The translations under genes were made by a program, and so were the position numbers. A DNA stretch of 64,000 nucleotides, taken from contig JAFCMP010000063.1 in the NCBI GenBank assembly GCA_017506865.1, positions 297,214 to 361,213 of the forward strand, in the 5' to 3' direction. This document shows positions 21,166 through 32,310 of this stretch, piece after piece (within the stretch, counting starts at the first letter, position 1; the number at the start of each line of letters is the position of its first letter). The notes below the pieces were generated by a model. The model saw only the letters and a program-made list of their open reading frames with translations, did not search any database and was not told where the DNA came from. This DNA is from Tribonema minus (Eukaryota; Sar; Xanthophyceae; Tribonematales; Tribonemataceae).

Positions 21166-21276
21166 TGTTTGCCACTTTACAGTACACTTCACGATTGCGT
21201 TTATGGAACACCCAGCCTCTATTAAAACAAGACGACAAGTACACTAGCTAGGGTTTTTGCCCCTTGAGCAGAAGTA

Positions 21277-21286
21277 AATAAAGTAC
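21277..21286. repeat. E2 target-site duplication, left copy (AATAAAGTAC)
   Basis: AATAAAGTAC lies immediately outside the E2 3' end and is repeated at 36260-36269 outside the E2 5' end. Confidence 0.85.
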
Positions 21287-21791
21287 GTATGGACTTGTAT
21301 TTATAAAGGCCCAAGGGAGGCCGGGTTGCCTATGCAATCGAAAAGCTTGCGTCAACGCAGCAGCCTAGTCTGCGCTGTGCCCTAGGAGTTTGGATACCGG
21401 CGCCGCAACACAGCCCAGCATTCGCGCTCCACGTGTGTATGCCATGACGCGCTCCGCCAACTCCCGCGCCAGCGATATGCTCAGCTCAATGTGGATCTGA
21501 CGCTTAGCTAACCCGGCCTTGCGTAACACATCTGCCTTCCCCCCCCCTGAGCACAGTGCTGAGTGCATTGCCAGCTCCTTAACAAAAAGGCTTGTCTGCT
21601 TGCCCAGCCGTCCGTACGACTCCTGCACGAATGGCACAAAAGCCCAAGATGACGTCAAGGTGCCGGTGTGGTGCTTGACCTTCGCGTCCTCCCCCACCCC
21701 AGCAGCATAGCCGTCCGTGTTCGAGGCATTTGTTTTGCCTGTCAGGTACGAGCTCGCTGTGGGCGCGCGCACACTTGTGTCTAGCACTATT
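21287..21791 (-). mobile_element. E2 retrotransposon, 3' half (endonuclease end and 3' UTR)
   Basis: This minus-strand piece encodes the C-terminal endonuclease of the E1 family (stop codon at 21365) followed by a 78-base 3' UTR. It starts exactly at the MULE insertion point. Across the missing MULE it joins 32302 so that GIVL continues into DTSVRAPTASSYL in frame. It lacks the 10-base insertion that breaks E1. An ORF caller sees a Met at 21826, but that part lies in the MULE terminal repeat and is not native. Confidence 0.9.
21783..21791. repeat. MULE 9-bp target-site duplication, left copy
   Basis: AGCACTATT directly precedes the left terminal inverted repeat and is repeated directly after the right one (32302-32310). 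Nine bases is the typical Mutator-superfamily duplication length. Confidence 0.95.
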
Positions 21792-21854
21792 CGAACCCCA
21801 TATTTGCGCCCGGCGGGCGCACACAATTGTCTGCGCCCGGGGGGTCAACCCCCC
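21792..21854 (+). repeat. MULE left terminal inverted repeat, 63 bp
   Basis: It begins CGAACCCCATATTTGCGCCC and is identical to the reverse complement of 32239-32301 over 63 bases. Beyond that both ends run into C/G tracts of different length. It contains internal palindromes (GCGCCCGGCGGGCGC and GGGGGGTCAACCCCCC). Confidence 0.95.
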
Positions 21855-22273
21855 GCTTGAGGTGCCATGAAGTTGCACGTACTTGAGACTAGCACTGGTG
21901 TGTGTGGTGTTGCCGAAAGTGCCCGTATGGACTGCCCTGAGCCTGTCAACGAGCCCTTGGAGGGGCAGGTGAGACGATTTGCGACAGCACCCTTCAGGGA
22001 CTGCTGCAGCAGCTGTTGCTGTCTGTTTTTATACATCCTGCTGCGGCACTCGCCACGCCGGAGTTCGCCACGCAGGAATAGCCGTCGTACACCTTCGCGT
22101 ATCCAATATTGCGCGCCAGCCTGCGTTCAACGTTGCTGCGACACCAGCCCATCATCCTGCTCCACTTCTACTCGTTGGCAGTTGGTCCCACAGTAATAAT
22201 ACAGCCCTCACCCGCGTTCGGCGATGTCTGACATGTCTGACACGGCCTCCTCGTTGCTCGTGATGCTTTCAAT
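21855..22273 (+). other. MULE 5' leader region
   Basis: This lies between the left TIR and the first supported transposase exon. An ORF from 21867 (MKLHVLETSTGVCGVAESAR and on) runs to a possible donor GTGAGA at about 21970, so a short first exon is possible but unproven. Otherwise it may be promoter and 5' UTR. Confidence 0.35.
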
Positions 22274-25200
22274 ATGTATGACACAGGTCATTGCGGAGCT
22301 GCTAAACAGACGCTCAATACTTCACAGGAAGCGTTGAGCGCAGTCAAGCCATTGGCTGCAGCTGCTGGCTTCGTCGCCTTAATGAGATCAAAGCATGCCA
22401 ACAGCTACGACATCTACTGCAACCGTGCGGGAAACCCCCCTGTGAAGCGGTCATATCAATGCCCAGATGTCAAGGCTCAATCAGTAAAGCCTTGCATCAG
22501 GTGCGATTGCAAGTGGCGGTTGAAAGTAGTGCTTGAAACCTCTGTGGAGAACTCACAGCATGCCAACATTGGCCCCCAGTGGCGTGTGAAGCTACCGGCC
22601 AACAACACCCCATGCTCCTTCAGGGAGGGCCACAACCATGACTTTGCCGTGCTTGCGGGATCACCACCACCATCTAATGCTGGGCGCATCATCACCAAAG
22701 CGGAGCTCACTGAAGAGATCATTTCGTGTGTGCAGGCCCTGTGCGTTGCGCCCAACATGCGTGGCAAAACGCTGCAGCGTGCTGTAGTCAGCCTGTATTT
22801 TGGTGGTGACTTTGCTGCAGTCTTTGACCAGCCTGCCCTTCATCTGCTCAACAACACGGCAGCAAAGGTAGCAGATAGAATTGCCTTCACAACAGGTGAC
22901 TGCCAGGAGTTCATCAAACAGCTCGGCGCAGTGCAGAAAGCTGGAGGCTACGCGAAATACGAGTTAGCGGACGACTGCTCGTTCAAGCGTGCTTTCTGGG
23001 CGACCCAGGACCAGGTTGAGAGGGCGATGGAGTTTGGCTTGGATGTCATTCAACAGGTATGCACCTCTGAGTTTTGGCTTTAGAACGGTGCAGATCCAAG
23101 CAGAATGGGGCAATTATCCTCGCCGTCAAGTGCCCGCTACCAAATAGGTTGCAGTATTTCTGGCTTGGCCCGCCATTGCGATGAATTGATCATGGCTCGG
23201 TACAAGTCAACTGCAGTACTGCCAGAGACAAATACTGTTACAGTGTGAAGGTGGCAAGTACCTTGCACGATGCCTTACCAATACAAGTAGTGGCGCAAGC
23301 ATTCCTATGCAGCATGAATTGAATAACTTTATATCTTTCGTTGCTTGCTTTTCATCATGCAGTTGATTCCAATGAAAAGAGATGACGTTGATGATGTCCA
23401 TTCATTGTTTACCCGCAACAGCAACACCAAGCAGCAGCTTCAATACTAATATGAATGCCGCAATTGAAATGATTTTGTATACAAGGGTTAACAGCAAACA
23501 CCAGAAATCGTGCCTTCATCATATCTTGAAGTTGTGAAACTCGTGCATTGCATGCCTTTGCTCTTTTTACCGCCCGGAGCAGGTTTACCAACAGCTTTCT
23601 TCTTGCCCAATCGACCTTTTCATGACATGTGATCAGGAGTTTGTTGCTTTACAAACAAACTGAACAAGCACTTTTCAGTATCTGATGATAATGATAGCTG
23701 GACGTGCACTTCAAGTTCTTGGAGTATGTGTACGGGCGTAATCACTTTCTGGAGCTGCTGCTGGAGGACAAAAAACGTTGTGAGCCTTGTGGGCATTAGA
23801 AGTCATGGCAAATATGTGTGCGTAATCAATCTCATGAATTTTTGTAAATGAGAATCAATTTGCATTTGGCGCCTGAACTCGTGGCCAGGATTGTCATGTC
23901 TTGTGGTTCGTTGTCATCATGCGACACTTTGTTGCGTCACCTGCCTGTCACCTGCCTGTGCTCACTGTATGGATTGCAGGACTGCACTCTTGGAACGAAC
24001 AAATATGGGCTGGCGCTGAGCATCATCGTTGGGGTCAATGGTGACAGCAAGTAAGTGTGTTCTTTCAAATTATTTGCATGCACCTATATGGACAAGATGT
24101 GATGTAATCTGTGCTTTGGTCATATTGTACAGGGCTTTGTGTCATGCTGTGCAATTACAGGCTGCATCACCTATCATGTTCATGTTCACCGGTGCTGATC
24201 AAGATACAATTCTTTGTGCTTGTCTGCGTGTTTCCAGGACGCGAATGTTTTGCCAGGCGCTGCTGGAACGTGAGGACACGGAGGCGTTTTCGTGGTTCTT
24301 TGTCCACTATGTGAAGATGGTCGGCGGCCACTATCCGTTTGTATGTTTCACAGACAGGTACGCCAATTTCAGGTGATACTGAAATTTAGTAGAGTGGGAC
24401 GAGCACCTCTGCTGCTTCAGCAATCACCCTCTCTATACTGTGCCCAGCAATGATGTTGCGATAACTGTGTCATTGCTGGATTTTGTGTTCGGTTGCAGAG
24501 ATGCGGCAGCGGAGGCAGACCTTGGCTTGGCCTGGCACTGTCCATCTTATCTGCGAATGGCACTTCTTCAAGAACATCAAGGAGATGCTGAAGGGGAAGT
24601 TGGGGGATGCTTGGCAGGCAAGTCAGCATTCGTTCAAGTCCATGTCTGTTATTGGCAAGGTTATCAAGTCAAGCCATAGGTGTGAAAGCTCAAGCATGTG
24701 AACGGAATCAACAGTGTAAGTATGCTGGATACAAACTTTACCAAGAAGCTAGGCACATCGCAGCACAGGAGGTGCGCAGATGTCTTGTGTCATATGTTGC
24801 CCTGTCTGACTAGGTCCACCTCGATTATTGTGCGTGTAGGTTGTGCCTGCACATTGATGTGGGTCGCTTGCACGCCATGTGTACAGTCGCTCAATCAAAT
24901 ACCATGTGCGTCTTAGGTGGAGGTTTCAATGTGCAATGCAGAGCGAGTAGGTGTTATCATTATGTACAGAAGATGATCTCTGTGCCAAACGTATCGACAC
25001 TGCGCTTGTAGGTTTCTCAAGGTACGGTTTTGAGGCCTCTGCCAAGCATGTTCAGCAAAACAGCACAGCCATACCACAAAGCACGCGTCCATGAAGAAGT
25101 GTCCTGCAGAAGATGTGATGCAGTCCACTAGCATGGTCTGTGCGGACAAAGCAGTAGCGCCTTTCTGTAGCAGTTGTGAAGAAGCTGGCATGTGTCAGCC

Positions 25201-28200
25201 AAGCTGCTTGTGCACCTTTGCATTGCCAATGTGTATGTACGTAGTAGTAAAGTCTTCAAGCTCGCAGGACTGACGAAGAAAGCTATGCTCATGCACACAT
25301 GCTCACAGTTATGACGGAGCTGGAATAAGAGCGGCGTGGTGGGCTTGTGTGCTATCGTCCACCTTGCAATGTCACAAAAGCTTTCAGTGTGGGCTGCGGC
25401 GCTTGCACACAGGCATACATCACACCATTTGCAGCTTTCATCAAGCAAACAAGGCGGGACAGCACATAGTGCATGCATGCATAAAATGCCAGGTTGACTT
25501 GTGCATGCTGCATGCAGTAAGTAGTATGCTGAAAATGCGGTGTCATCAAACCAACAACAATAGTTACCTGCAGGCCTCGCTCAGCCCAAACGCAAGCTTG
25601 CAGTGCAAATGAATTCAAGGCACTTGTGCTATAGGGAAGATCACTCTGTCAGTCTGAGTTTATTGAAGTTGAGTACTACCATGGTATTGGCCCGTCTCAT
25701 CCGCTTCGGTCAATCACTTGTTGGTCGAATCTAGTTCAACTGCAATTGTGAATGTTCTGCAGTGATATTGGAGTTGAGGTAACTTGAGATTAACAAAGAA
25801 ATGGCGCAAGTAAAGTAAGATATCACACAAGCAACCCGTTAGGCGCAAATATGGGGTGCAATCACACAAAAATGCATATTTGGGATTATTCAACCACCCA
25901 GATATAATAATACATACATGCCATACATGCTTGAAGACATACTACAGGATTGATATCAACTTCAACGTTGCAGTAGTCAGCAGGTGACAACGGGCGACAT
26001 GTGACATTACCTAGCTTCAATGATACTTGGCATTAGGGACCGTACATAAAGCAATGGTCTAAGTCGCATTTGCGCTTTCAGGGTGCGCAATTGGTCTGAC
26101 CGAGGCCTCTTTCTTGATGTTCGCAGATGTTCAGGAGCCTTATGCAGCGCGCATCGCGTGCTCCTACGGAAGCAAGTTTTCAGGGGGCATGGAAGGGACT
26201 GTTGGACGCCCTAGTGGATGCTGGCGCCAGCGATGACGATGTCATGAAGTACCTCAACGACACGATCTACCCCATCCGGGAGCGCTGGGCATTCTGCTAT
26301 CGCCTTGGCGTCCTCACCCTCGGCATCAACTCTACTCGCCGTTGTGAGGGGTACTTTGGCATCCTGAAAGCGGAACTGTTGAAGGTCACCACGCTCTGCC
26401 ACCTGAAGCAAACGCTTGAAAATATCACTGCCAGGTAAGAAACCGGCTGCTACAAGCGGATAATAATCTGCCTTCCTCAGGGTGTTGCTGCACGCGTTGG
26501 CCATGGCCAGATATCACAGTGCACTGTGCTCAGTGACTACTGTTTAAAATGTTTGTATACGCGATGCTCTTTTGTGGATCAGGCCGATGCTAGTGAAATC
26601 CAAAATCTCATGACATGTCATATCTGTTTCATTTGCATGTGTCCTTTGATTACCTGTACAGAAGTGGTTTGACTCCGCTCACTTCGATGCCTTTGTCGCT
26701 CTAGGTACACCTCGGAAGATCATCTGTACATGGAGGCCACCGTTCGCACGGCTGCTTATGACGTAGCTCTGGAGGGCATGGACTCCTGTCTGCAAGCCAT
26801 ATACCGCAACCTACTGCTTGTGGCGCGGCGAGACGGCACCTACCACTGCTTCAAGTCTCTTGTGAGCCAAGTGCGGTCTGCAGATCGGTACTCTGTCAGG
26901 ACGTGTGCACGGGAGAGCGTGCTGACCGTGAACAGCGATGCTGGTGAGCTGCAGTAAACCTCAGTACATTCCATCACTCCATCTCTCAAGACACACCATT
27001 ACTTCAACTTCAAGCACTTTTGAGGTTAACGACCAGCAATTGGCAGCTCAAGGTGTGTAGGCTTCAAGTGTGCATGAAGGTAGCTGTTGATGAGCGAAGT
27101 ATGTTGAGCAAAGCATGTTGTATTCACCACAACTCCTTCGCGTACAGTTGTAGGTGTCAGTTAAAGATTCTCTAAGCTCAACGCAATTCAGTGCATAGCA
27201 GTTGATTCAGTCCACAGTGTAGAATGTGAGGCACCAGCTGCACACCAAAACTCCTTTCTGTATGGGTCACTGCAAGATTCTCTCATCTTGAACGCAATGC
27301 AGAATGGCAACTGAGAACGTCCAGTAGTGAAGTAACCAGGGCAGAAGTGTCATTGAGGCTGGGGGAGAAACCCCAGCAGCCCAGCTGAGGCCTGAGGGCA
27401 GCGGCAATCTACTGCCATTAGTGCACTGAGCATGTGCATATCAAATCCGCAGCACTGCAACTGTAACCAGGCCAGATGCATTCATTCCAGTCCGTCACCT
27501 CTAGCTAGTCCCAGCAGTTTTATTGCAGTACTTTGTTGCATCAGATTCTGATGCTGGTGCCTTGCAGGTTCTGTTGTTTGGCGTCATTGCCAAGCCCGCG
27601 TATGCCACAGGCTTGTAGACTGCAGAAGCCGTACCATCACCACGTCATTGCGTATTCTTTTCTCTCATTTGCCTACGAAGGAGCTGTAGTGTGTGATGCG
27701 GCACGTCAGCACAGGGTCATCATGTCAACTGAGGGGGGGAAGGGGGGGTCAGGGTCTTCAACTCTTGGTATGATGAGTCCGAATAAAATCATCTACATGC
27801 GAGCGCACACAACGCACATCAATGAAAAGTGTCCAATGATAACATGAAACCCATGGAACCCACATGTGCAAATGGACTCTAGAATGTGGCTTGCATGTGT
27901 TCAACTGAGTATGGTGGCATACAAGAACTGTTACATAGATTAGTCAAGGCGTCCATGCTTGACCGGAAGGATTGACATTTCTAATTACCATGGTGCAGAT
28001 CATACCAGCGTACATATGAACATGGGTGACTGTAGGACAGGCAGGTATTTTGTAAAACTCAGCACTTCTCGTCAGGCCCATGTTGCACTTACCAGACTAG
28101 AGCCAAAAGCACAAGTGACACCTCAGGCACAAATCTCAATTCCACTCATCCGCTTATTTTCCTAGACAGAGGTGTTCGCTACACAACCACCATCACCATG

Positions 28201-29569
28201 TTGTCAGTCCCAGCAAGTGCACATGACGTAGGCAGAAGATGTCATAGCGCTGCGTGCTTTATAGGAAAAGTTGAGAGCTCATATGCCAGGTGCGAATGCA
28301 GAACTAGTTGACAATGTCCATTGTTGCATGTATGACCTTTCATCGAGCTCACCCTTACTGCATACCCTCCTTTGCAGACGCTGAGGTCGCATCCGAACTC
28401 GAGCCTGATGCGCCACTCGATGAAAACGACACCAAGCGGGCCAGCATTGTGATGCTGCACAGCATTGTGCAGGGGAGCTCAGCGTTTGAGTCACACCAAT
28501 GGTTCACAGTGGAGCCAACCCTTGGCCGCATGTGCCATGACGTCGTCATCGCCATGTCCGGCGCTGCACGTTGCAGCTGCCTAGAGACAACGCGCACCGG
28601 CATGCTCTGCAGGCACATAGTGGCCTGTCTGCCGCATGTACCTGTCGGCACTGTGGGAGGGGGGGCCGAGGAGTCTGATGAGGATTCCCGTGACGACGCT
28701 GGACACAATGGCGCAGCAGCACCGGCCCGTCGCCAGGTAGCTGTGACGCTGACCATGGCGGAGGGTCAGGGGCTTGGGCTCATCTTTGACTTTTTCAGCG
28801 GCGCATCCGACGCAGTCAAGGTGAAACAGTTTGTCAGAAGCAAGGCGGCGCCAAGCGTCAAACTGCCGGCAGAGGCAAGTGGCCTCATTCTCATTGGCGA
28901 TGTGATTACGGCAATTGATGGGACACCCTTGAGGTGCTTGTCGACAGACAGCGCCAAAGCAGTGATCCAAACCGCGCGCACGGCAAGCCCAATGCAGACG
29001 ATCCTGACTGTGCTCAGGACTAGTTGTGCGGGGGGGTGCAGCGCGAACACTGACGCGCTGAGCAGCATAACGTCGAGCGCAGCAGCAGCAGCCAACCGTA
29101 GAATGCATGTAGCACGACCTGTAGCGCTGGCTGTCTTTCGGAACACACAGCGCCGTTGGCTGCGTTCATCTGTGGACTTGACAGCATTTTGCATAACCAA
29201 TGGTGATGGTCAGGAAGTTGTGCTTGCCAAGGTAGTGGCGCTTGCTGCCCAGCGGTATGCAGCAGCAGCAGTGGTGTTGTCACCGCCAGTGCAAACAGCG
29301 ATGAAGCAGTGGCACCTGAGGCCTTGCCTGACAATGCTAGTGTAATCCACGCAAATGTTTTTGCACTTTTTAGAAAGCTCTGCCAAGACCTGAAAGCAGT
29401 GCCACCTCACCAGGCATTGCAGCTGGCTAAGGATCTGTGCAAGATAGGTCGCGACAGGATAGATGGCGTTGTTCACGATCCTTTGGTTGTGCACAAGCGG
29501 TCTCACAAGCCTCTTAAGAAACGTGCCAAGGACAGTAGCCGTGGGGGCATTAGCAAGAAGCTCAGGTGA
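22274..29569 (+). CDS. MULE transposase (FAR1-like zinc finger, DDE core, SWIM, PDZ-like), multi-exon
   Basis: Exons read from splice signals and family pattern: 22274-23056, 23980-24050, 24238-24357, 24499-24617, 26127-26434, 26705-26943, 28378 to about 29230, and a last piece to 29569. Exon 1 has a FAR1/WRKY-GCM1-like zinc finger (YDIYCNRAG, CDCKW, EGHNHDF). The joined exons 1 and 2 give FGLDVIQQ/DCTLGTNKYGLAL (first catalytic Asp). Exon 3 ends FTDR and exon 4 starts with Asp (second catalytic Asp, TDRD), then ICEWHFFKN. Exon 5 holds RERWAFCYRL and LTLGINSTRRCEGYFGILK. Exon 7 holds the SWIM finger and PDZ-like domain. The C-terminus is Lys/Arg-rich (HKPLKKRAKDSS), as in FAR1-like proteins. 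In exon 4 the frame changes between GLAW and PGTVHLICEW, best explained by one extra base near 24525. The exon 4 donor looks like GC (CAG/GCAAGT). The last exon is in another frame from exon 7, so a short intron or an indel lies near 29200-29310. The start Met is a choice, not proven. Confidence 0.85.
25842..25857. repeat. Internal copy of the TIR tip inside a transposase intron
   Basis: GGCGCAAATATGGGGT matches 16 bases of the right TIR (just inside its outer end). It sits in the 1.5-kb intron 24618-26126. It may be a relic of a related element or a chance match. Confidence 0.4.
28378..29230 (+). CDS. Transposase C-terminal exon with SWIM finger and PDZ-like domain
   Basis: The acceptor TTTGCAG/ACGC joins in phase with the preceding donor (GATGCTG/GTGAGC at 26943). 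The SWIM zinc finger reads CSCLETTRTGMLCRHIVA, preceded by HQWFTVEPTLGRMCHDVVIA. After an acidic linker (EESDEDSRDD) comes a segment (about 28739-29025) with all PDZ landmarks in order: carboxylate-loop GLGLIF, SGLILIGDVITAIDGTPLRC, helix TDSAKAVIQTA, and last strand TILTVLR. The PDZ call is from pattern alone. The SWIM finger is usual in MULE/FAR1 proteins, while a PDZ domain is not one I know from them. Both domains lie in one open frame with no splice site or stop between them. Confidence 0.75.
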
Positions 29570-30054
29570 AGGCGTCGTCTCATGTGACAACGTGAATTAT
29601 TATGACTGTTGCCTTACGATGTCATCTGTGTTCTGCCACTGCTGTTCAAATTAATGCCACTCAAGTCTAGCATCATAGTTCTGTGCATTTGCCATATGGC
29701 GTTGCTGACAAAGTGTCATGTCATCATGCATATATTAATATCGGCACTAGATCGGATGCGCTGCCGTTGTGACAGCAGCGTATGTCTATGCAGTTTGCCC
29801 CGGAGTAGGTGGTCACGCCTACAAGATCGTGCCTGCGAATCACCTCAGCTTCGAACAATCCACTGACAGCCTGCATATAGCGCAGGTCGCTGCTTAGGTG
29901 TTTACGCGAATGGCAATTCAGTAGCTTGCTGACGCAGCAGATCAGGTTGTGCATGAATCAAAGTCATTGGGTGATCACTTCATCGCAACGGCAACAATGC
30001 ATAATGAAGTCAAGAATTGCACTGTCATGGCAACATCAATAGCCTGGTAAAATT
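29570..30054. other. MULE internal non-coding stretch
   Basis: This lies between the end of the transposase gene and the last exon of the opposite-strand gene candidate. It is probably the two converging 3' UTRs. No ORF is supported. Confidence 0.4.
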
Positions 30055-31254
30055 TTGTACATTAATAAAATCAAGCTCAGGCTTACTGCTGGCGAGCAGC
30101 AGCAGTTTCCTGTAGCGAACTATGCTGAGCAGCACCTCCGCAACATGCGCTCCGTCAATACTGTCAACCTGGGTGTCCTGCGCATTTTCCAGCTCACGAC
30201 GTACTTTCACCCCACTGGGTGCCACACATGGCAGCCTACCCTGTGTTGAATGTTTACACCATGCAAGCCTGACGGTGTTCCTGTGGACAACAAGCAACGT
30301 CCCACCGCTGAGTGTTATTGCGGGCATGAAATGTTGCCCTTACAATATGTTCAGTGCCAGGGGTGCAATCTGTCTGTCCTGAAAGTTTGCACATGCGCAC
30401 TGTAACAGGATGCTGGCAGCCAACACCATTTGCGCCAATTCGGCACCACTTGCAATCGTTGTGAATTTGAGCAGACACATCATGTAAAACCTCATGCTTC
30501 TGTGGTGCCGGTAATCAGATACTATGCAAATGAATCAATCGACTGCCTACAATTACTGCATGACTCGCAAAAGCTACCTTCGTTGACCACAGGTGATGTC
30601 AACAATTAGGTATTTCAGCATGAAGCGGTTCATTTGCTGAATGCATGAGGATCTTCATGTGCTGCTCCTACAATAATGATTTCACACATGAAGAACATAT
30701 GAGTACTAAATTCCATAGTAAGAAGATTCCATACTGGTTAGTGACACAAGTTGCACGCAGGCTTGCTTATGCGACAATGCTAGCCATCACAAAAGCGCAT
30801 GACTCACTGATATGCTCCAGCAAAGTCTGAGTGCACAGAGGTGATGCTCACATTTCGTTCCATCAGATGTCTAATTGATGCAAGCCGCTGCTTCCTTCTT
30901 GACTGTAATGGGCCCAACTCCTCACAATACTGGTCCCATGTATAGGTCATAATGGTGACCTGCAAAGTGGAGTGAAGCATCGAAGGTGAGCAGTGACACC
31001 AAGTGGCTAGCAGCTGCTGCAACAGACTTCACTGTGTTGCACTTGACACAATTGAGTCGTACAATCAACGTCGCCATTGTCTCTGTCAAGGTCAAAGATA
31101 ACTGCCGTCCTGTTCGGATTTACTGGGAAATAGGTCCAACAACAAGCAGACCCTGACTAACGTAGGTCAACGCAACCACGACATGGTCACCTGCATGATA
31201 AACTACAACGTCAGCTGACCGCACAAATGCGACGCAGTCGCATGCTGCAGCGAG
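30055..31254 (-). CDS. Candidate second MULE gene, spliced, product unknown
   Basis: Several minus-strand blocks look coding and are bounded by splice signals. Block 31254-31124 (acceptor TTGACAG, donor GTAAAT) contains VVVYHAGDHVVVALTYVSQG and ends GPIS. A short block from 31082 (acceptor TTGACAG) reads QDNGDVDCTTQLCQVQHSE to a possible donor GTCTGT. A block from about 30959 (VTIMTYTWDQYCEELGPLQS, then KQRLASIRHLMERN) ends at donor GTGAGC near 30850. A block within 30327-30055 contains VRRELENAQDTQVDSIDGAH and VAEVLLSIVRYRKLLLLASS. The first three chain in phase. I do not recognise the protein. Upstream exons may lie toward 32 kb. It could be an accessory MULE protein or a captured host gene. 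Confidence 0.4.
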
Positions 31255-32238
31255 CTGTCAATTGGGATCTTGTGCTACTGTCATGCGATGCAGTTTTTCA
31301 AAATTACTACCTATGCTCATAAGTCAAGATTTGCAGCACTGGGCCAGCTATGCCTCTGTATCATGTTGTGCCAGACATGCATGGTTAATTACCACGTGTG
31401 CCACAGGCCTTGACATGACATGCTTGTGCAACAGTCAAGCATACTAAGGCAAAGATTGGTTCCAAGTATTTGACATGAAGGCCTGTGGCATACATACACT
31501 GTGGTCTTTGTGCACATATGCTGCTCTGCTGCTGCTATTGCTGCTCCTGTAGAAAGCGACTGTGCTGCAGCTGCACTTCCACTCGAACGGCACCAGCAGC
31601 TACATACAGTTTATCGTTACTATGTCACAAGGGCTGCAGCAGGAGCAGCAGCAGCACCGAAGTATGATGCAGCAGCAGCTGCTGCTGCCTGCTGCACTCC
31701 GAGCTGGCAGCAACTCTGACACGGCTCTCAGACTGTACATTGCCAACCGCAAGGTGCTGTCTCGCTCTGAGAGTGCAAAACATTCGACAAGACCAGCTTT
31801 TGTAGCTAGCAACAGCAGCGGCAGCAATACCAGTTAATGAAAGCTGATATTGTGGTTGCAGGTTGAACTGCAAATTGGGTTGTCGGTTGTCGATGGGTAG
31901 AAATCCGTGCATGGCGCTATATATGGCTTCATATACATGACGAACGCACCAATATGAAACCATGCAATAATCCATGCTTCATAGCCTCTCTCTCCAGGCA
32001 CACAGATGCTACATACAGACTGGTGAAGCGAGACACATCATAATTTTGTCGTGTGTCTTCGCCCACCTTGCTTCCGCTCCTGTGGCAATTGCCGCACCAC
32101 CACGCAAGCGCATCGATAAGCCACCCTCCTCCATATCTGGTGGTACGCAACTCGTGACAGCCCCAGGCTGTGCGTGGCGGTAGCAATCGGCGACGACATC
32201 GATGCTGATGCTGCACTTCAAGTGCGCACTGGGCGGGG
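31255..32238. other. MULE right interior, no supported gene
   Basis: It is rich in CAG/GCA microsatellite-like sequence at 31515-31700, which creates overlapping low-complexity ORFs on both strands. It may hold the promoter and first exon of the minus-strand gene candidate. Confidence 0.35.
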
Positions 32239-32301
32239 GGGGGGTTGACCCCCCGGGCGCAGACAATTGTGTGCGCCCGCCGGGCGCAAATATGGGGTTC
32301 G
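32239..32301 (-). repeat. MULE right terminal inverted repeat, 63 bp
   Basis: It is the exact reverse complement of 21792-21854. It ends GGGCGCAAATATGGGGTTCG, followed at once by the target duplication. Confidence 0.95.
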
Positions 32302-32310
32302 AGCACTATT
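32302..32310. repeat. MULE 9-bp target-site duplication, right copy
   Basis: AGCACTATT, identical to 21783-21791. Confidence 0.95.

Larger units (their letters stand above)
21792..32301 (+). mobile_element. Complete Mutator-like DNA transposon (10,510 bp)
   Basis: Both ends are defined by perfect 63-bp terminal inverted repeats and a 9-bp target duplication. The element sits inside retrotransposon E2, interrupting its endonuclease reading frame at the codon after Gly-Ile-Val-Leu. The plus strand encodes a spliced MULE transposase with FAR1-type zinc finger, DDE core, SWIM finger and a PDZ-like domain (22274-29569). The minus strand near the right end has a probable second spliced gene (30055-31254). 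Identical TIRs and an intact target duplication point to a fairly recent insertion, although the transposase shows an apparent frameshift at about 24525. Confidence 0.95.

Noticed and set aside
23698-23779. Coding-like block LDVHFKFLEYVYGRNHFLEL with splice-like borders in the first transposase intron
   Set aside because: Including it introduces a stop at the next junction, while joining 23056 directly to 23980 gives the expected contiguous transposase motif.
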